Source: Nitrospirota bacterium
GTDB lineage: Bacteria; Nitrospirota; Nitrospiria; Nitrospirales; Nitrospiraceae
NCBI GenBank assembly: GCA_030645475.1
Contig: JAUSMA010000015.1
Span: forward strand, 62,001-126,000
Reading direction: 5' to 3'
DNA length: 64,000 bases
A program made the translations under genes and the position numbers. The notes beneath the pieces are model-generated. The model saw only the letters and a program-made list of their open reading frames with translations. It had not been told where the DNA came from and ran no database searches. This document shows, one piece after another, positions 45,202 to 53,711 of the stretch; within the stretch, counting starts at the first letter, position 1; each line of letters starts with the position of its first letter.

Positions 45202-45621
45202 ATGCGGCACGGCAAACGGTGGCAAGGTGGGCTCGTCCTCTGCGCCCTCGTCGGAGGGCTCTCAGGCTGCGGAAGCTGGATGCATTCCGACAAGCAGTCC
45301 GTCACCATTTTTACCAACCCGCCTGAAAGCACGGTCGTCATCGACGACTATCTGCACCTCACAGCCCCGGGCACCGTCACGCTCAGCCGCAAAGGCAACC
45401 ACCTCGCGCAGGTCGTCAAAGACGGCTATGAACCGACCTCCTTCAAAATCGATCGCACCTGGTCCTGGTGGGTCGTCGGAGACATTTTCGGCTGCTTCAT
45501 TTTCTTTTCCCCCATTTGCATCATGAACGACATCGACCAGGGCGGCTACTATACCTTCGACGACAAGATCTACCTGACGCTTGAACGCCGCATAGAATCT
45601 GCCCCATCCACATCGAAATAG
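45202..45621 (+). CDS. PEGA-domain lipoprotein
   Basis: A lipoprotein signal (LVLCALVGGLSGCGSW) is followed by a PEGA-like beta domain (VTIFTNPPESTVVIDDYLHLTAPGTVTL, AQVVKDGYEP). A hydrophobic hairpin (WWVVGDIFGCFIFFSPICIM) and a short polar tail complete the 139 residues. Proteins of this layout are common as uncharacterised surface lipoproteins. It lies three bases after trpS and is convergent with a methyltransferase gene. Confidence 0.8.
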   Translation: MRHGKRWQGGLVLCALVGGLSGCGSWMHSDKQSVTIFTNPPESTVVIDDYLHLTAPGTVTLSRKGNHLAQVVKDGYEPTSFKIDRTWSWWVVGDIFGCFIFFSPICIMNDIDQGGYYTFDDKIYLTLERRIESAPSTSK

Positions 45622-45630
45622 CCGACCGAG

Positions 45631-46278
45631 CTAGCCTAGTTTCTGCGCAAGGAGATTCAGCCACCGTCCCTTACGCTCGCAGTTCGTTATTATTTTTAGT
45701 TCAAGGATTTCCCATCCGGCGCGCCGAACCGCACGAGCGAGTTCGTCCTTTCTCCAGCGAGCGAAGTAGCGCCCGGGAACCCACCCGTCCGTCACGATGC
45801 CGCTCTTCATGCCATAGGTCACCGTCGCGGCCAAGAAGCCGCCTGGACGAACAAGACGGCACAGGTCGATCAGGACCCGCCGTGCAACCGGTTTCGGGAG
45901 ATGCATCAGCGAAGCGGCGGCCCAGAGGCCGTCGAACGACATCGCTTGAAATGGGAGCTGGCGGAGATCGGCCAGGACTAACGGCAACGAAGGATCCCGG
46001 CATCGTCCCTCCGCGAGCAACGCCTTGGTACGATCCAAACCGACAACACGATAGCCGCGCCGGCGAAGATTGCTCGCGTCCTGCCCTCCCCCGCAACCGA
46101 GATCCAGCAGCCTCGCATCGACGGGGAGATGCCTGAGCCATTCAGTCAGTAACGGAGGGCGGCGAAGCCTTCGCTTGCTCCAACGAGCCAGACAATCCCC
46201 AGCGGACCGTTCATAGGCGGCGATCGTCTGCAAGACCACTTGAGTTGTGCTATCGTGAGGTGAGCTGCGAAGCGCCAT
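45631..46278 (-). CDS. Class I SAM-dependent methyltransferase
   Basis: The 215-residue protein has the SAM-binding motif I LLDLGCGGGQDASNLRRRGYRVVGLD, motif II around FDGLWAAASLMHLP, and the post-motif LCRLVRPGGFLAATV. The fold is that of small-molecule methyltransferases of the UbiE/SAM_11 type. The substrate is not evident. Its start lies only 22 bases from that of the divergent exported protein, with no clear Shine-Dalgarno, so an internal start is possible. Confidence 0.85.
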   Translation of the reverse strand: MALRSSPHDSTTQVVLQTIAAYERSAGDCLARWSKRRLRRPPLLTEWLRHLPVDARLLDLGCGGGQDASNLRRRGYRVVGLDRTKALLAEGRCRDPSLPLVLADLRQLPFQAMSFDGLWAAASLMHLPKPVARRVLIDLCRLVRPGGFLAATVTYGMKSGIVTDGWVPGRYFARWRKDELARAVRRAGWEILELKIITNCERKGRWLNLLAQKLG

Positions 46279-46300
46279 TTATATCGCGAGGAAACAAACG

Positions 46301-46597
46301 ATGACCGCACTGCTGTTGGCCGTGATGCTTCTGGGAGTGAGTTGGGGCAGCGCATGGGCTGTCGACCCGCCCTGCGACAAGTATCCCGCAACCAAGCAGA
46401 CCACATGTGCAGCGGTCTGGAAAGAGCTAAACAAGGAAGACGGCCCCTCGATCTCACAGTTTGGACTGGCCCAACTGAAGCGGCGCGAGGAAGGCAAAAT
46501 CAACGCCCAGCAACACCTCGCGGAGAACATGGCCTTCATCAAACAGTCCACCGAGAAACGCCTCGAACGGCTCCGCGTCAGAATGGAAAAAGAATAA
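46301..46597 (+). CDS. Small exported protein of unknown function
   Basis: A good Shine-Dalgarno (GAGGAAA) and a signal peptide (cleavage near SAWA-VD) support this 98-residue gene. The mature ~78 residues have two cysteines (PPCDKYP, TTCAAVW), probably a disulphide, and a charged helix rich in Lys, Glu and Arg. No family is recognised. It is divergent from the methyltransferase gene and convergent with the metallo-hydrolase gene. Confidence 0.75.
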   Translation: MTALLLAVMLLGVSWGSAWAVDPPCDKYPATKQTTCAAVWKELNKEDGPSISQFGLAQLKRREEGKINAQQHLAENMAFIKQSTEKRLERLRVRMEKE

Positions 46598-46615
46598 CCC
46601 TGTGCCTGCCACGAA

Positions 46616-47257
46616 CTAAATCCTGAAGAACTGATTCGACTCCTTCTCCACTCCGATTTCAGTCTCAGGGCCATGCCCCGTCACCACCGTCGTCGCATCA
46701 TGAAGTGAGTAGAGCCGCTCGCGAATCGACCGCTCAATCGTATCGAAGTCCCCGCCCCAGAGATCGGTCCGCCCGATGCTGCCGCGGAAGAGCGTGTCGC
46801 CAGCGACAACCATGTTGTCGTTCGGGAAATGAAAGCTCATGGAGCCGGGAGTGTGGCCTGGCGTATGGATGGCGACCGCAGACATCTGGCCGACCAACAG
46901 CTTCTCCTCATCCTTGATCCAGTAATCCGGCAGCGGAACCGGCACGTAGGCCACGCCGAACATCTGACATTGCATTTCAAGATTCTTCCAGAGCTCAAGA
47001 TCGTCCTGATGCAGGCAGATCGCCGCCCCGGTCGCCTTCTTCATTTCTCCGGACGCGAGAAAATGGTCGAAATGGGCATGGGTATGGAGAATATGCGTGA
47101 CCGTCAAGCCAAGCTGCTGCACCTCGCGCAAGATTCGTTCATGCGCGCCGCCGGGATCGACGACGATCGCCTGCTTCGTCACCGGATCGCCGATGATCGA
47201 GCAATTGCAGCCGAGGGGCGGGACAGAAAATGTTTTTCGAATCAGGGTCGGAGTCAT
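46616..47257 (-). CDS. Metallo-beta-lactamase-fold hydrolase (glyoxalase II-like)
   Basis: The 213-residue protein shows the metal motif HTHAHFDHF (HxHxDH), a later His in HTPGHTPGSMSF, and Asp/His in VVAGDTLFRGSIGRTDLWGGD and VVTGHGPETEIG. These are the ligands of a binuclear zinc or iron site. The short form resembles the YcbL/type II glyoxalase group. The physiological thioester is not evident from context. Confidence 0.9.
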   Translation of the reverse strand: MTPTLIRKTFSVPPLGCNCSIIGDPVTKQAIVVDPGGAHERILREVQQLGLTVTHILHTHAHFDHFLASGEMKKATGAAICLHQDDLELWKNLEMQCQMFGVAYVPVPLPDYWIKDEEKLLVGQMSAVAIHTPGHTPGSMSFHFPNDNMVVAGDTLFRGSIGRTDLWGGDFDTIERSIRERLYSLHDATTVVTGHGPETEIGVEKESNQFFRI

Positions 47258-47282
47258 ATTCGCATGCTATCGTTCTCGCCCC

Positions 47283-47951
47283 TCAGGGCGCAAGGTTCGG
47301 TTCGCCTTCCGGCTCTTGCTCTTGCTCTTCCTCAACCTGGATGGTCCAAGCGACGGCGGTATCGAACTGCCTCCAGGTTTGTCCTTGACGACGAAACCAC
47401 ACGAGAAATCCCGCTCCGCTGCCATCGGGACGTAGGACCTCGACATACTGCAAGGCCTGATCGTTGCGGACGTTTCGAGCCACGCGAGAAAAGGCCAGGC
47501 GCTCCAACAGCGGTGAGGCCTGAACCTGTCTGGCATGGGCCACTGTCACGGGACGGGCCAGAGACACTTCAGGCTCTTCAATCTGATCCCCCGTGGCAAA
47601 CCGATAGCCGACCCCAAAGTGAAATCGCCCTTCGAGCCGGCTGGATGCCCGATTGACCGAGATGAATGCCCGGATCAGATCCAACGGCAGTTCGCCCTCG
47701 AAATACTCCTGCTCCTGAAAGACTCCGATCGTCGTCGGCTCCTCCTGATCCGGAGACAGACGAAGCCGCGTCAGCCGTTCGATCACGACCAACTGTGTGG
47801 CTGACGTGAGAAACGTGCTCGTCACCACCTGATCGTAGAGCGGGTAATCTTCAGCTGGAATGCGGTCCGATTCCGTGACCGCTCCCGACAGACCGAGCAG
47901 CACATCCGCACAGAGCAGCGCCATCACGAACAGGACCAGGCGAGTCATCAT
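47283..47951 (-). CDS. Exported protein of unknown function
   Basis: The ATG at 47951 starts a signal peptide (MMTRLVLFVMALLCADVLLG); the open frame upstream of it to 48077 lacks coding character. The mature ~200-residue protein is mixed alpha/beta with no recognised motif (for example LDLIRAFISVNRASSRLEGRF). The C-terminal tail is acidic (EEEQEQEPEGEP). It is divergent from the coiled-coil lipoprotein gene at 48060. Confidence 0.7.
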   Translation of the reverse strand: MMTRLVLFVMALLCADVLLGLSGAVTESDRIPAEDYPLYDQVVTSTFLTSATQLVVIERLTRLRLSPDQEEPTTIGVFQEQEYFEGELPLDLIRAFISVNRASSRLEGRFHFGVGYRFATGDQIEEPEVSLARPVTVAHARQVQASPLLERLAFSRVARNVRNDQALQYVEVLRPDGSGAGFLVWFRRQGQTWRQFDTAVAWTIQVEEEQEQEPEGEPNLAP

Positions 47952-48059
47952 GAATCGAGCATACCGTCCTGCAGGACGCAGGGTCAATTCATGGATTCCA
48001 GCGTGGACAAGTCGACGTGAAGCGTGGATAATCGCGCGGATTAGCCGGAGGAACCTGAC

Positions 48060-48794
48060 GTGCAACATAAGACGCAATCGAACCAGTCGCTTCTCTGGAT
48101 CGGAGCCATCGCGCTCTGTCTCTCAACCAGCAGTTGCAAGCCGGACGACTCGCCGTTCAAAGCCGACAATGAGTCGCTCCGCAAGCAATTGGCCAAGCAG
48201 GAGTCGGTGGTTACCTCGCTGCAGGACGGCAACAAAGTCATGCAGCAACAGATCGATCTGCTGAACCAGGAGTTACGCGACGCGAAAAAATCGACTGAGA
48301 GCGCCAAGGCCGAAGCCAAAGCCGCCGCCGACAATCTGACGGTACAAGTCGCCCAGACCAAAAAACTGAGCGCGGATGTTCAGAAGACCGCCGCCGCGCA
48401 CATCGCGCAGAATATCCACGTCGAGGAAAAAGGAACCCAGATTGACGACATTCCCCGCCCCTTAAGCGCCGTCGCCAAAATGGTGGAAGAGGCCCTCAGC
48501 CGCAATGGATACCACATCAAGGTGAGCATCAAGACCGATCAGAAAGCAGTCTACGTCACGGAGAGGAAAGTCTCCCCTCCGGCCTCGTTGGAAGTCGCGG
48601 GCTTCCGGAATCAATATGTGGTGTCGCTCCATACATTGCCCTCGAACGTCACCCGGCTCAGCGTCAAGGCCGACTTCGAAAAGCTGGCTCAGGGTGGACG
48701 CATCCTCAGCGTGAGCGCGGAAGAGGCCGCAGAAATCGAGCGGAGCCTCATCGGGGAAATCAACAAGGCTTTAGCCGCCGCCAACAAGACCTGA
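48060..48794 (+). CDS. Coiled-coil lipoprotein
   Basis: The GTG start at 48060 has GGAGGAAC seven bases upstream. A lipoprotein signal (IGAIALCLSTSSCKPD) precedes a coiled coil (about residues 38-110; LRKQLAKQESVVTSLQDGNKVMQQQ). A C-terminal alpha/beta domain follows (HIKVSIKTDQKAVYVTERKVSPPASLEVAG). No family is recognised. The stop overlaps the start of the FGE-like gene (TGATG), so the two are translationally coupled and probably act together at the membrane. Confidence 0.8.
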   Translation: MQHKTQSNQSLLWIGAIALCLSTSSCKPDDSPFKADNESLRKQLAKQESVVTSLQDGNKVMQQQIDLLNQELRDAKKSTESAKAEAKAAADNLTVQVAQTKKLSADVQKTAAAHIAQNIHVEEKGTQIDDIPRPLSAVAKMVEEALSRNGYHIKVSIKTDQKAVYVTERKVSPPASLEVAGFRNQYVVSLHTLPSNVTRLSVKADFEKLAQGGRILSVSAEEAAEIERSLIGEINKALAAANKT

Positions 48795-49693
48795 TGCGCT
48801 ACTCACGTCCAGGGCTCGCAGCCGCATTCGCCCTCCTCCTCATCGTGGGAAACCCGCAGGCCGCGGGAGCCGGAGCGAAATCGTCACCGGAACTGGCTCG
48901 CCATTTGACCGGGATCGCGGCACTAGCCCAGCCGTCACCGCTGATCACCATCCCAGCCGGACCGTTCTTGCTCGGCAGCAAACGAGTCGACGACGATCCC
49001 TATGGCCATTGGACGCAGTTCGACGATACGGAACTGCCTCAACATCGAGTCTGGATGGATGCCTACGCGATCGATCGCGATGAGGTGAGCCTCGGCGAAT
49101 ATCTCGTATTTCTCCACCAGCGAAAACTTCACCCCTCGGACGAGCTGCAAAAGCTCATCTGGCACGTGATCACGATTCACTCCGTGACAGACGAGACCCT
49201 CAGCCGGTGGCCGGCGCTCTATGTCACCTGGGCCGAGGCCAAAGAATTGTGCGGCGCAACAGGCAAACGGCTCCCGACGGAGGCGGAATGGGAAAAAGCG
49301 GCGCGAGGACCGGACGGCAATCTCTTCCCCTGGGGCCAAGCCGACCCCGACCAAACCCGCGCCATGTTCGGCCAGCACCACGTCCATGAAATCCCCATTC
49401 TCGCAGCCGTGGATTCAAACGAAGCCGGGAAAAGCCCCTTTGGGCTCCATCATATGGCGGGGAACGTCGCCGAATGGGTGCAGGACTGGTTCGGATTCGA
49501 TTACTACGCCTATATGCCGGAGCGTAATCCACCAGGCCCCACCAGCGGCCGGTACAAGAGCCTGCGCGGCGGATCATGGAGAAGCAATCCGATCATGCTC
49601 CGCACCGCCACACGCAGCGGGGCGCCTATGGATCAACGTTCCCCGGCAATCGGCTTCCGCTGCGCACAATCGCCCGGCAACAAGGCGCCTTAA
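48794..49693 (+). CDS. FGE/SUMF1-domain exported protein
   Basis: A signal peptide is followed by a formylglycine-generating-enzyme-like fold: TIPAGPFLLGSKRVDDDP, the helix YVTWAEAKELCGATGKRLPTEAEWEKAARG, and the closing SLRGGSWRSNPIMLRTATRSG...GFRC. True FGE uses two cysteines in a copper-binding loop near the C-terminus, which I cannot confirm here, so it may be a non-enzymatic relative of the type common in periplasmic signalling and regulation proteins. Length 299. It is co-translated with the preceding lipoprotein. Confidence 0.85.
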   Translation: MRYSRPGLAAAFALLLIVGNPQAAGAGAKSSPELARHLTGIAALAQPSPLITIPAGPFLLGSKRVDDDPYGHWTQFDDTELPQHRVWMDAYAIDRDEVSLGEYLVFLHQRKLHPSDELQKLIWHVITIHSVTDETLSRWPALYVTWAEAKELCGATGKRLPTEAEWEKAARGPDGNLFPWGQADPDQTRAMFGQHHVHEIPILAAVDSNEAGKSPFGLHHMAGNVAEWVQDWFGFDYYAYMPERNPPGPTSGRYKSLRGGSWRSNPIMLRTATRSGAPMDQRSPAIGFRCAQSPGNKAP

Positions 49694-49756
49694 CCCCACG
49701 CAGCAATGCGCCCTTTTCTTGGTGAGGCGCGAGCCTCGTGTTAGCATTTCTCTCCT

Positions 49757-51319
49757 ATGGCTCTATCAACCAGTGTCCACGATCTCCGCACCCTGATCCG
49801 CTCGTACCATCCCCTGATCGTCATCGAGACGGTGGAAGAAGAGCGGGTGCTCACCTTGCTGCAATCCGTGGCCGCGCAAGAACGCATGCCCCTCTTCGAA
49901 TGGTCCGTCACCAGAGGGCTCACCCGCACCGACGACAGCCCCAGCCTGAGCAAGATGACCGCCACCCCGCTGGCCCTCCTGCAGCACCTCAACGGGTTGA
50001 CCGTGGAAGGAATCTTTTGGCTCAAAGACCTTGCGCCCCACTTGCAAGAGGCGGCTGTTGCGCGGCAGTTACGGGAAGTCAGTCAACACTTTGGCCGGTC
50101 ACGTGCGACCTCTGTGTTGACCGGCCATCCGATCGCCCTGCCGCTCGACCTCGAACAGATCGCCGTGCGGCTCGACTTGCAACTGCCGGATCGAGACGAA
50201 CTCCAATCCATGCTCCAGAGCGCACTGCAGTCGCTCGGTCCCAGAACCTCGCCCCATCGCCCGCGATCGACCACCGTCGTACAAAGTATTCTCCGCTCCA
50301 TCAGCGACTCCAAGCCGGCGGACCAGGGCGCCTCGGCGGACGAGCGTGACGCCATCCTTCGCGCGTTACAGGGGCTGACGCTCCATCAGGCGCGCCAGGT
50401 CATCACGCAATGCGTCGTCGAAGACGGCACCCTCTCCGCCGACGACGTACAAAAGATTCTGAAGCGCAAGGTACAGGCAATCAAGGACGGCGGACTGCTT
50501 GAATATTATCCGCTTGAGGACAACCGGTTCGAACTGGGCGGGTTCGTCAATCTGAAATCCTGGCTGGAACGAGCGAAGGTCGGTTTTACCTCGGAAGCCA
50601 AGGCGCTCAATCTCGCGCCCCCTCGCGGCATCATGCTGGTGGGCGTGCCGGGCTGCGGCAAATCGCTTGCGGCGAAGGCGATCGCGCGGGAATGGCAGCT
50701 TCCGCTCCTCAAGCTGGACGCAGGCCGGTTGTTCGATAAATTCGTCGGCGAGTCGGAAAAGAACTTCCGCAAGGCGATCGAAACGGCTGAGTCGCTCTCG
50801 CCCATCGTCCTCTGGATCGATGAAATCGAGAAGGCGATGGCCTCAGGGGGCGGAAGCGGCGAAGCCGATGCCGGCTTGAGCCGCCGGCTCTTCGGCGCAT
50901 TTCTCACCTGGCTTCAGGAAAAGAAGCAAGAAGTCTTCGTCGTGGCGACGGCCAACAATCTTTCGTTGCTCCCGCCCGAACTCCTTCGCAAGGGCCGGTT
51001 CGATGAAATTTTCTTCGTGGACCTGCCGGATGATGGCGAACGAGAGGCCATCTGGAACATACACCTCGCCCTCCGCAAACAAAACAGCACGGCATTCGAT
51101 GTGGGAAAAATCGTCAGCGCCAGCGACGGATTCAGCGGCTCGGAAATAGAACAGGCTGTGGTCGCGGCTCTCTACCGCGCCCTCCATCGAAGAACACCGT
51201 TAACCACCGACCTGTTGATTGAAGAGTTGACCCATACTGTGCCACTCTCCGTGACCAGGCGCGAAGATATCGATCAGCTTCGGGAGATGGCGCAAGGCCG
51301 GTTCGTCAACGTACGGTGA
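49757..51319 (+). CDS. AAA+ ATPase (Ycf46-like)
   Basis: The 520-residue cytoplasmic protein has an N-terminal ~250-residue helical domain (PLIVIETVEEERVLTLLQ) and a C-terminal AAA+ domain. Walker A is GVPGCGKS (296-303), Walker B VLWIDE (351-356), and the sensor region is VATANNLSLLPPELLRKGRFDE with an arginine finger in the same helix. This resembles Ycf46/CbbX-like remodelling proteins of the AAA+ family. The substrate is unknown. It is followed, with a coupled GTG/ATG start, by the NlpC-type lipoprotein. Confidence 0.88.
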   Translation: MALSTSVHDLRTLIRSYHPLIVIETVEEERVLTLLQSVAAQERMPLFEWSVTRGLTRTDDSPSLSKMTATPLALLQHLNGLTVEGIFWLKDLAPHLQEAAVARQLREVSQHFGRSRATSVLTGHPIALPLDLEQIAVRLDLQLPDRDELQSMLQSALQSLGPRTSPHRPRSTTVVQSILRSISDSKPADQGASADERDAILRALQGLTLHQARQVITQCVVEDGTLSADDVQKILKRKVQAIKDGGLLEYYPLEDNRFELGGFVNLKSWLERAKVGFTSEAKALNLAPPRGIMLVGVPGCGKSLAAKAIAREWQLPLLKLDAGRLFDKFVGESEKNFRKAIETAESLSPIVLWIDEIEKAMASGGGSGEADAGLSRRLFGAFLTWLQEKKQEVFVVATANNLSLLPPELLRKGRFDEIFFVDLPDDGEREAIWNIHLALRKQNSTAFDVGKIVSASDGFSGSEIEQAVVAALYRALHRRTPLTTDLLIEELTHTVPLSVTRREDIDQLREMAQGRFVNVR

Positions 51320-51324
51320 GACCC

Positions 51325-51993
51325 ATGCGATTCCTCTTCATCCTCACAACTCTCGCGATCGTGACGCTCGTCGGCTGTGCCGGCGTTGCCAGAGATCGCA
51401 CACAAGGGATCGCGCTGGACAGCCAGGAATGCTGCAGGACGGTGGACGCGACGCCCCGTCAAACGGCCGTCGTCCGCACCGCAACGCAGCTCATCGGCGC
51501 CCGCACCATCGACGTGAATGGCCGCCGCATCGCCTACGACTGCGCCGGAGTCACTCGCGCCATTTATCTCAAGCACGGAATCGATCTCTATCAAGGCGGA
51601 CCCAGCGCCCGTCACGCCAACGGGGTCCGGATCATCCATGCCCATATACGCCAACAAGGCACGTTCCACCAAGGCCCCATGGTCCACCCAGGCGACCTCG
51701 TATTTTTCGACAATACCTGGGACTTCAACAGAGATGGCAAGGTGAACGACCCTTTAACGCACGTCGGAATCGTCGAGCGGCAGGACCAGGACGGCACCGT
51801 CGTCTTCATCAGCCGCGTAGCCGGCGCCGTTGAACGGTACCATATGAATCTCGCCCTCCCGCATGTGCATAAAACCGCCGATGGCCGAATCCTCAACGAC
51901 TATCTTCGCCGCAAGGATGCCATCGACCCAGCCGATACCGGCTACCTCGCGGGCGAATTGTTCTCGCAATTCGCCACTCGCATCGAGCCCTAA
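51325..51993 (+). CDS. NlpC/P60-type lipoprotein peptidase
   Basis: The ATG at 51325 (GGTGAG upstream) gives a 222-residue lipoprotein with lipobox LVGC. The catalytic Cys is in the helix YDCAGVTRAIYLKHGI, and the His is in LTHVGIVERQDQDG after FFDNTWDFNRDGK. These are the NlpC/P60 motifs of enzymes that cut peptidoglycan stem peptides. The insertion between the two motifs is longer than usual. It probably trims the wall outside the cell. Confidence 0.85.
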   Translation: MRFLFILTTLAIVTLVGCAGVARDRTQGIALDSQECCRTVDATPRQTAVVRTATQLIGARTIDVNGRRIAYDCAGVTRAIYLKHGIDLYQGGPSARHANGVRIIHAHIRQQGTFHQGPMVHPGDLVFFDNTWDFNRDGKVNDPLTHVGIVERQDQDGTVVFISRVAGAVERYHMNLALPHVHKTADGRILNDYLRRKDAIDPADTGYLAGELFSQFATRIEP

Positions 51994-52335
51994 CTAGAAG
52001 TTCTCAGTTCGAGTTCGCCGCTCCCAAATCCTCGCACAGCGTGACTCAATGGCCCTCGCCCTCCGAACAACGAAAGATCACCGCGCAGGATGCTCAAAAA
52101 TACTGTCCAGCAAGGCCGCAGCGAGTGAAGACCGGAGGCGTACCCTCAGGGGTACGTTGAGGATCTGAACGATGCGAGAACGCCGCTGGCAGGATTTTTC
52201 AGCATCCTGCTAGCCAAATCCGCAACAGACGCTATACTTCACCAATATGGTCTGTTTCATCGCACTTATTCGCTCCGTATTCCGGGCGGTTCAACGCAGC
52301 GCAATACACTGTGCGACAGAGTCCAAGGAGGGACC
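51994..52335. other. Intergenic region holding a family 1 repeat
   Basis: No gene is seen in this 342 bp. It contains repeat copy 3 (52085-52210) and the upstream region of the small cysteine-rich gene. Confidence 0.5.
52085..52210. repeat. Palindromic intergenic repeat, family 1, copy 3
   Basis: The ends gcaggatgctcaaaaa and tttttcagcatcctgc are inverted repeats with one mismatch. The left arm continues with CCAGCAAGGCCGCAGCGAG, and the centre has the palindrome gtaccctcaggggtac. The 126 bp copy has the same orientation as copy 4 and lies 92 bases after the NlpC gene. Confidence 0.85.
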
Positions 52336-52500
52336 ATGGGACAGACAGCAACCTATTGCAGCGACTGTTACAACAAGGTGGGACGGGCACAGGACCCTCA
52401 GATCAAAGCAGCGGAGAGCGACGGCAAGGTCCCGATGACGAAAGAAGGCGCCTGCTGCTCGTGCCAGAAGGCCACCGTCGTGGTCTACTTCGAGGGGTAA
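52336..52500 (+). CDS. Small cysteine-rich protein (54 residues)
   Basis: The ATG at 52336 follows a perfect Shine-Dalgarno (AAGGAGG). The 54-residue protein has C8 and C11 in TYCSDCYN and C40, C41, C43 in GACCSCQK, a probable zinc or Fe-S binding pattern. The closing VVVYFEG is a likely beta-strand. No family is recognised. It sits between a repeat and the first of two paralogous orphans. Confidence 0.7.
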   Translation: MGQTATYCSDCYNKVGRAQDPQIKAAESDGKVPMTKEGACCSCQKATVVVYFEG

Positions 52501-52556
52501 CCGTCCTGGTCGACCCGGCACCTCTCCCGGCACAAGGAGCCTGCTACACTTACCCT

Positions 52557-52991
52557 ATGGCAACGACCTCACGATCCAGTCGGGCTCCCCACCCCGATCC
52601 TCTGCGCCACACGATGCGAGAGGTGCATCAGAAACTGTTGTCGCTCTATAGCGCGTTGATTGTGGCGGAGCGGCTCACCTACGAGCGCATCCATGGCCAT
52701 ATCGACTCGACGGACGAGCTCATCCAGTTGGTGCTCAAAGACCCTTGGTTTACCTGGCTCTGCCCCCTCTTGGATCTGTTGGTCCGGATCGATCAGCTTC
52801 TCGAAGACGACGCCTTCGACATCACGAGTGAAAATGTCAAACATCTTGTATCCGAGGTGCGCACGTTGACCCGCCCGTCGATCGAGGGCGACGGATTCGA
52901 GCGTGCCTACTACGAGGCGCTCAATCGAGCCCCTGATGTCGTGCTCGCCCATTTCCAGGTCACGCGCGTTCTATTGGCAAAAGCCGCCTAA
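52557..52991 (+). CDS. Orphan protein, member 1 of a tandem paralogous pair
   Basis: The frame is open from 52311, but the ATG at 52557 gives the 144-residue protein that matches the second member. Soluble and helical, it shares LVLKDPWFTWLCP and EGDGFERAYYEAL with the next gene (LVLNDPWFTWLHP, EGDGFERCYYEAL). No catalytic motif or known domain is recognised. Both copies lie close together on the same strand, a sign of tandem duplication. Function is unknown. Confidence 0.7.
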   Translation: MATTSRSSRAPHPDPLRHTMREVHQKLLSLYSALIVAERLTYERIHGHIDSTDELIQLVLKDPWFTWLCPLLDLLVRIDQLLEDDAFDITSENVKHLVSEVRTLTRPSIEGDGFERAYYEALNRAPDVVLAHFQVTRVLLAKAA

Positions 52992-53153
52992 CGTCCTCCC
53001 GCGCAATCCACTCGCCTCTTGCCAGCTCACGATCTGTTCATGACACTACAGAATGGAATTGAATCTGCCGATAGGCACATCATGACGGAGATCGGCCTTC
53101 GAAAAAAATATTCGACGGCCACCATTTTTATAATAACCTGCTAAAATAATTTC

Positions 53154-53585
53154 ATGTCGTCTGTCTCTCACAAAACCAGAACCAAGCAATCCTGCCCGCT
53201 CCGGACGAGACTCCTCGAGGTGCGAGGAGGACTCTTGGGGCTCCATAAGGCCCTCATTCTGGCAGAACAAGTCACCTACGAACGCATCAATGGCCGTGTG
53301 GCATCCAGCGGCCAATTGCTGCAACTGGTGTTGAACGATCCTTGGTTTACCTGGCTGCACCCCATCTCTCAACTCGTGGTGAGCATCGACGACTTGCTCG
53401 ACAATGAGTCAGAACTCTCGCCCGTTGAGGTGGAGCACTTTCTCATAGAAGCCCGAGCCCTCATCCGTCCTTCGGAGGAAGGAGACGGATTCGAACGGTG
53501 TTACTACGAAGCGCTTCAGCGGGAACCGGACGTCATCTTCGCCCACGTCGAAGTCAAAAAACTGCTGACCAACATCGCCGCGTAA
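53154..53585 (+). CDS. Orphan protein, member 2 of a tandem paralogous pair
   Basis: The 143-residue protein aligns over its whole length with the one encoded just upstream. Conserved points are (V/L)TYERI(N/H)G near residue 45, LVLNDPWFTWLHP, SIDDLLDN and PSEEGDGFERCYYEAL. The most divergent part is the first ~30 residues. The 162 bp gap between the pair is AT-rich and holds the likely separate promoter. Confidence 0.72.
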   Translation: MSSVSHKTRTKQSCPLRTRLLEVRGGLLGLHKALILAEQVTYERINGRVASSGQLLQLVLNDPWFTWLHPISQLVVSIDDLLDNESELSPVEVEHFLIEARALIRPSEEGDGFERCYYEALQREPDVIFAHVEVKKLLTNIAA

Positions 53586-53711
53586 TCCCTTCTGCATCCG
53601 TCTGTCATTCCATTTCCACCCCTCAGCGCATAGAACTTCAGGCTATGGGCCTTCGGCCTATCCTGTTCAAACTTGTGTTACCGTGAAATATGCTCTTCAT
53701 GGAGGCCCTCT

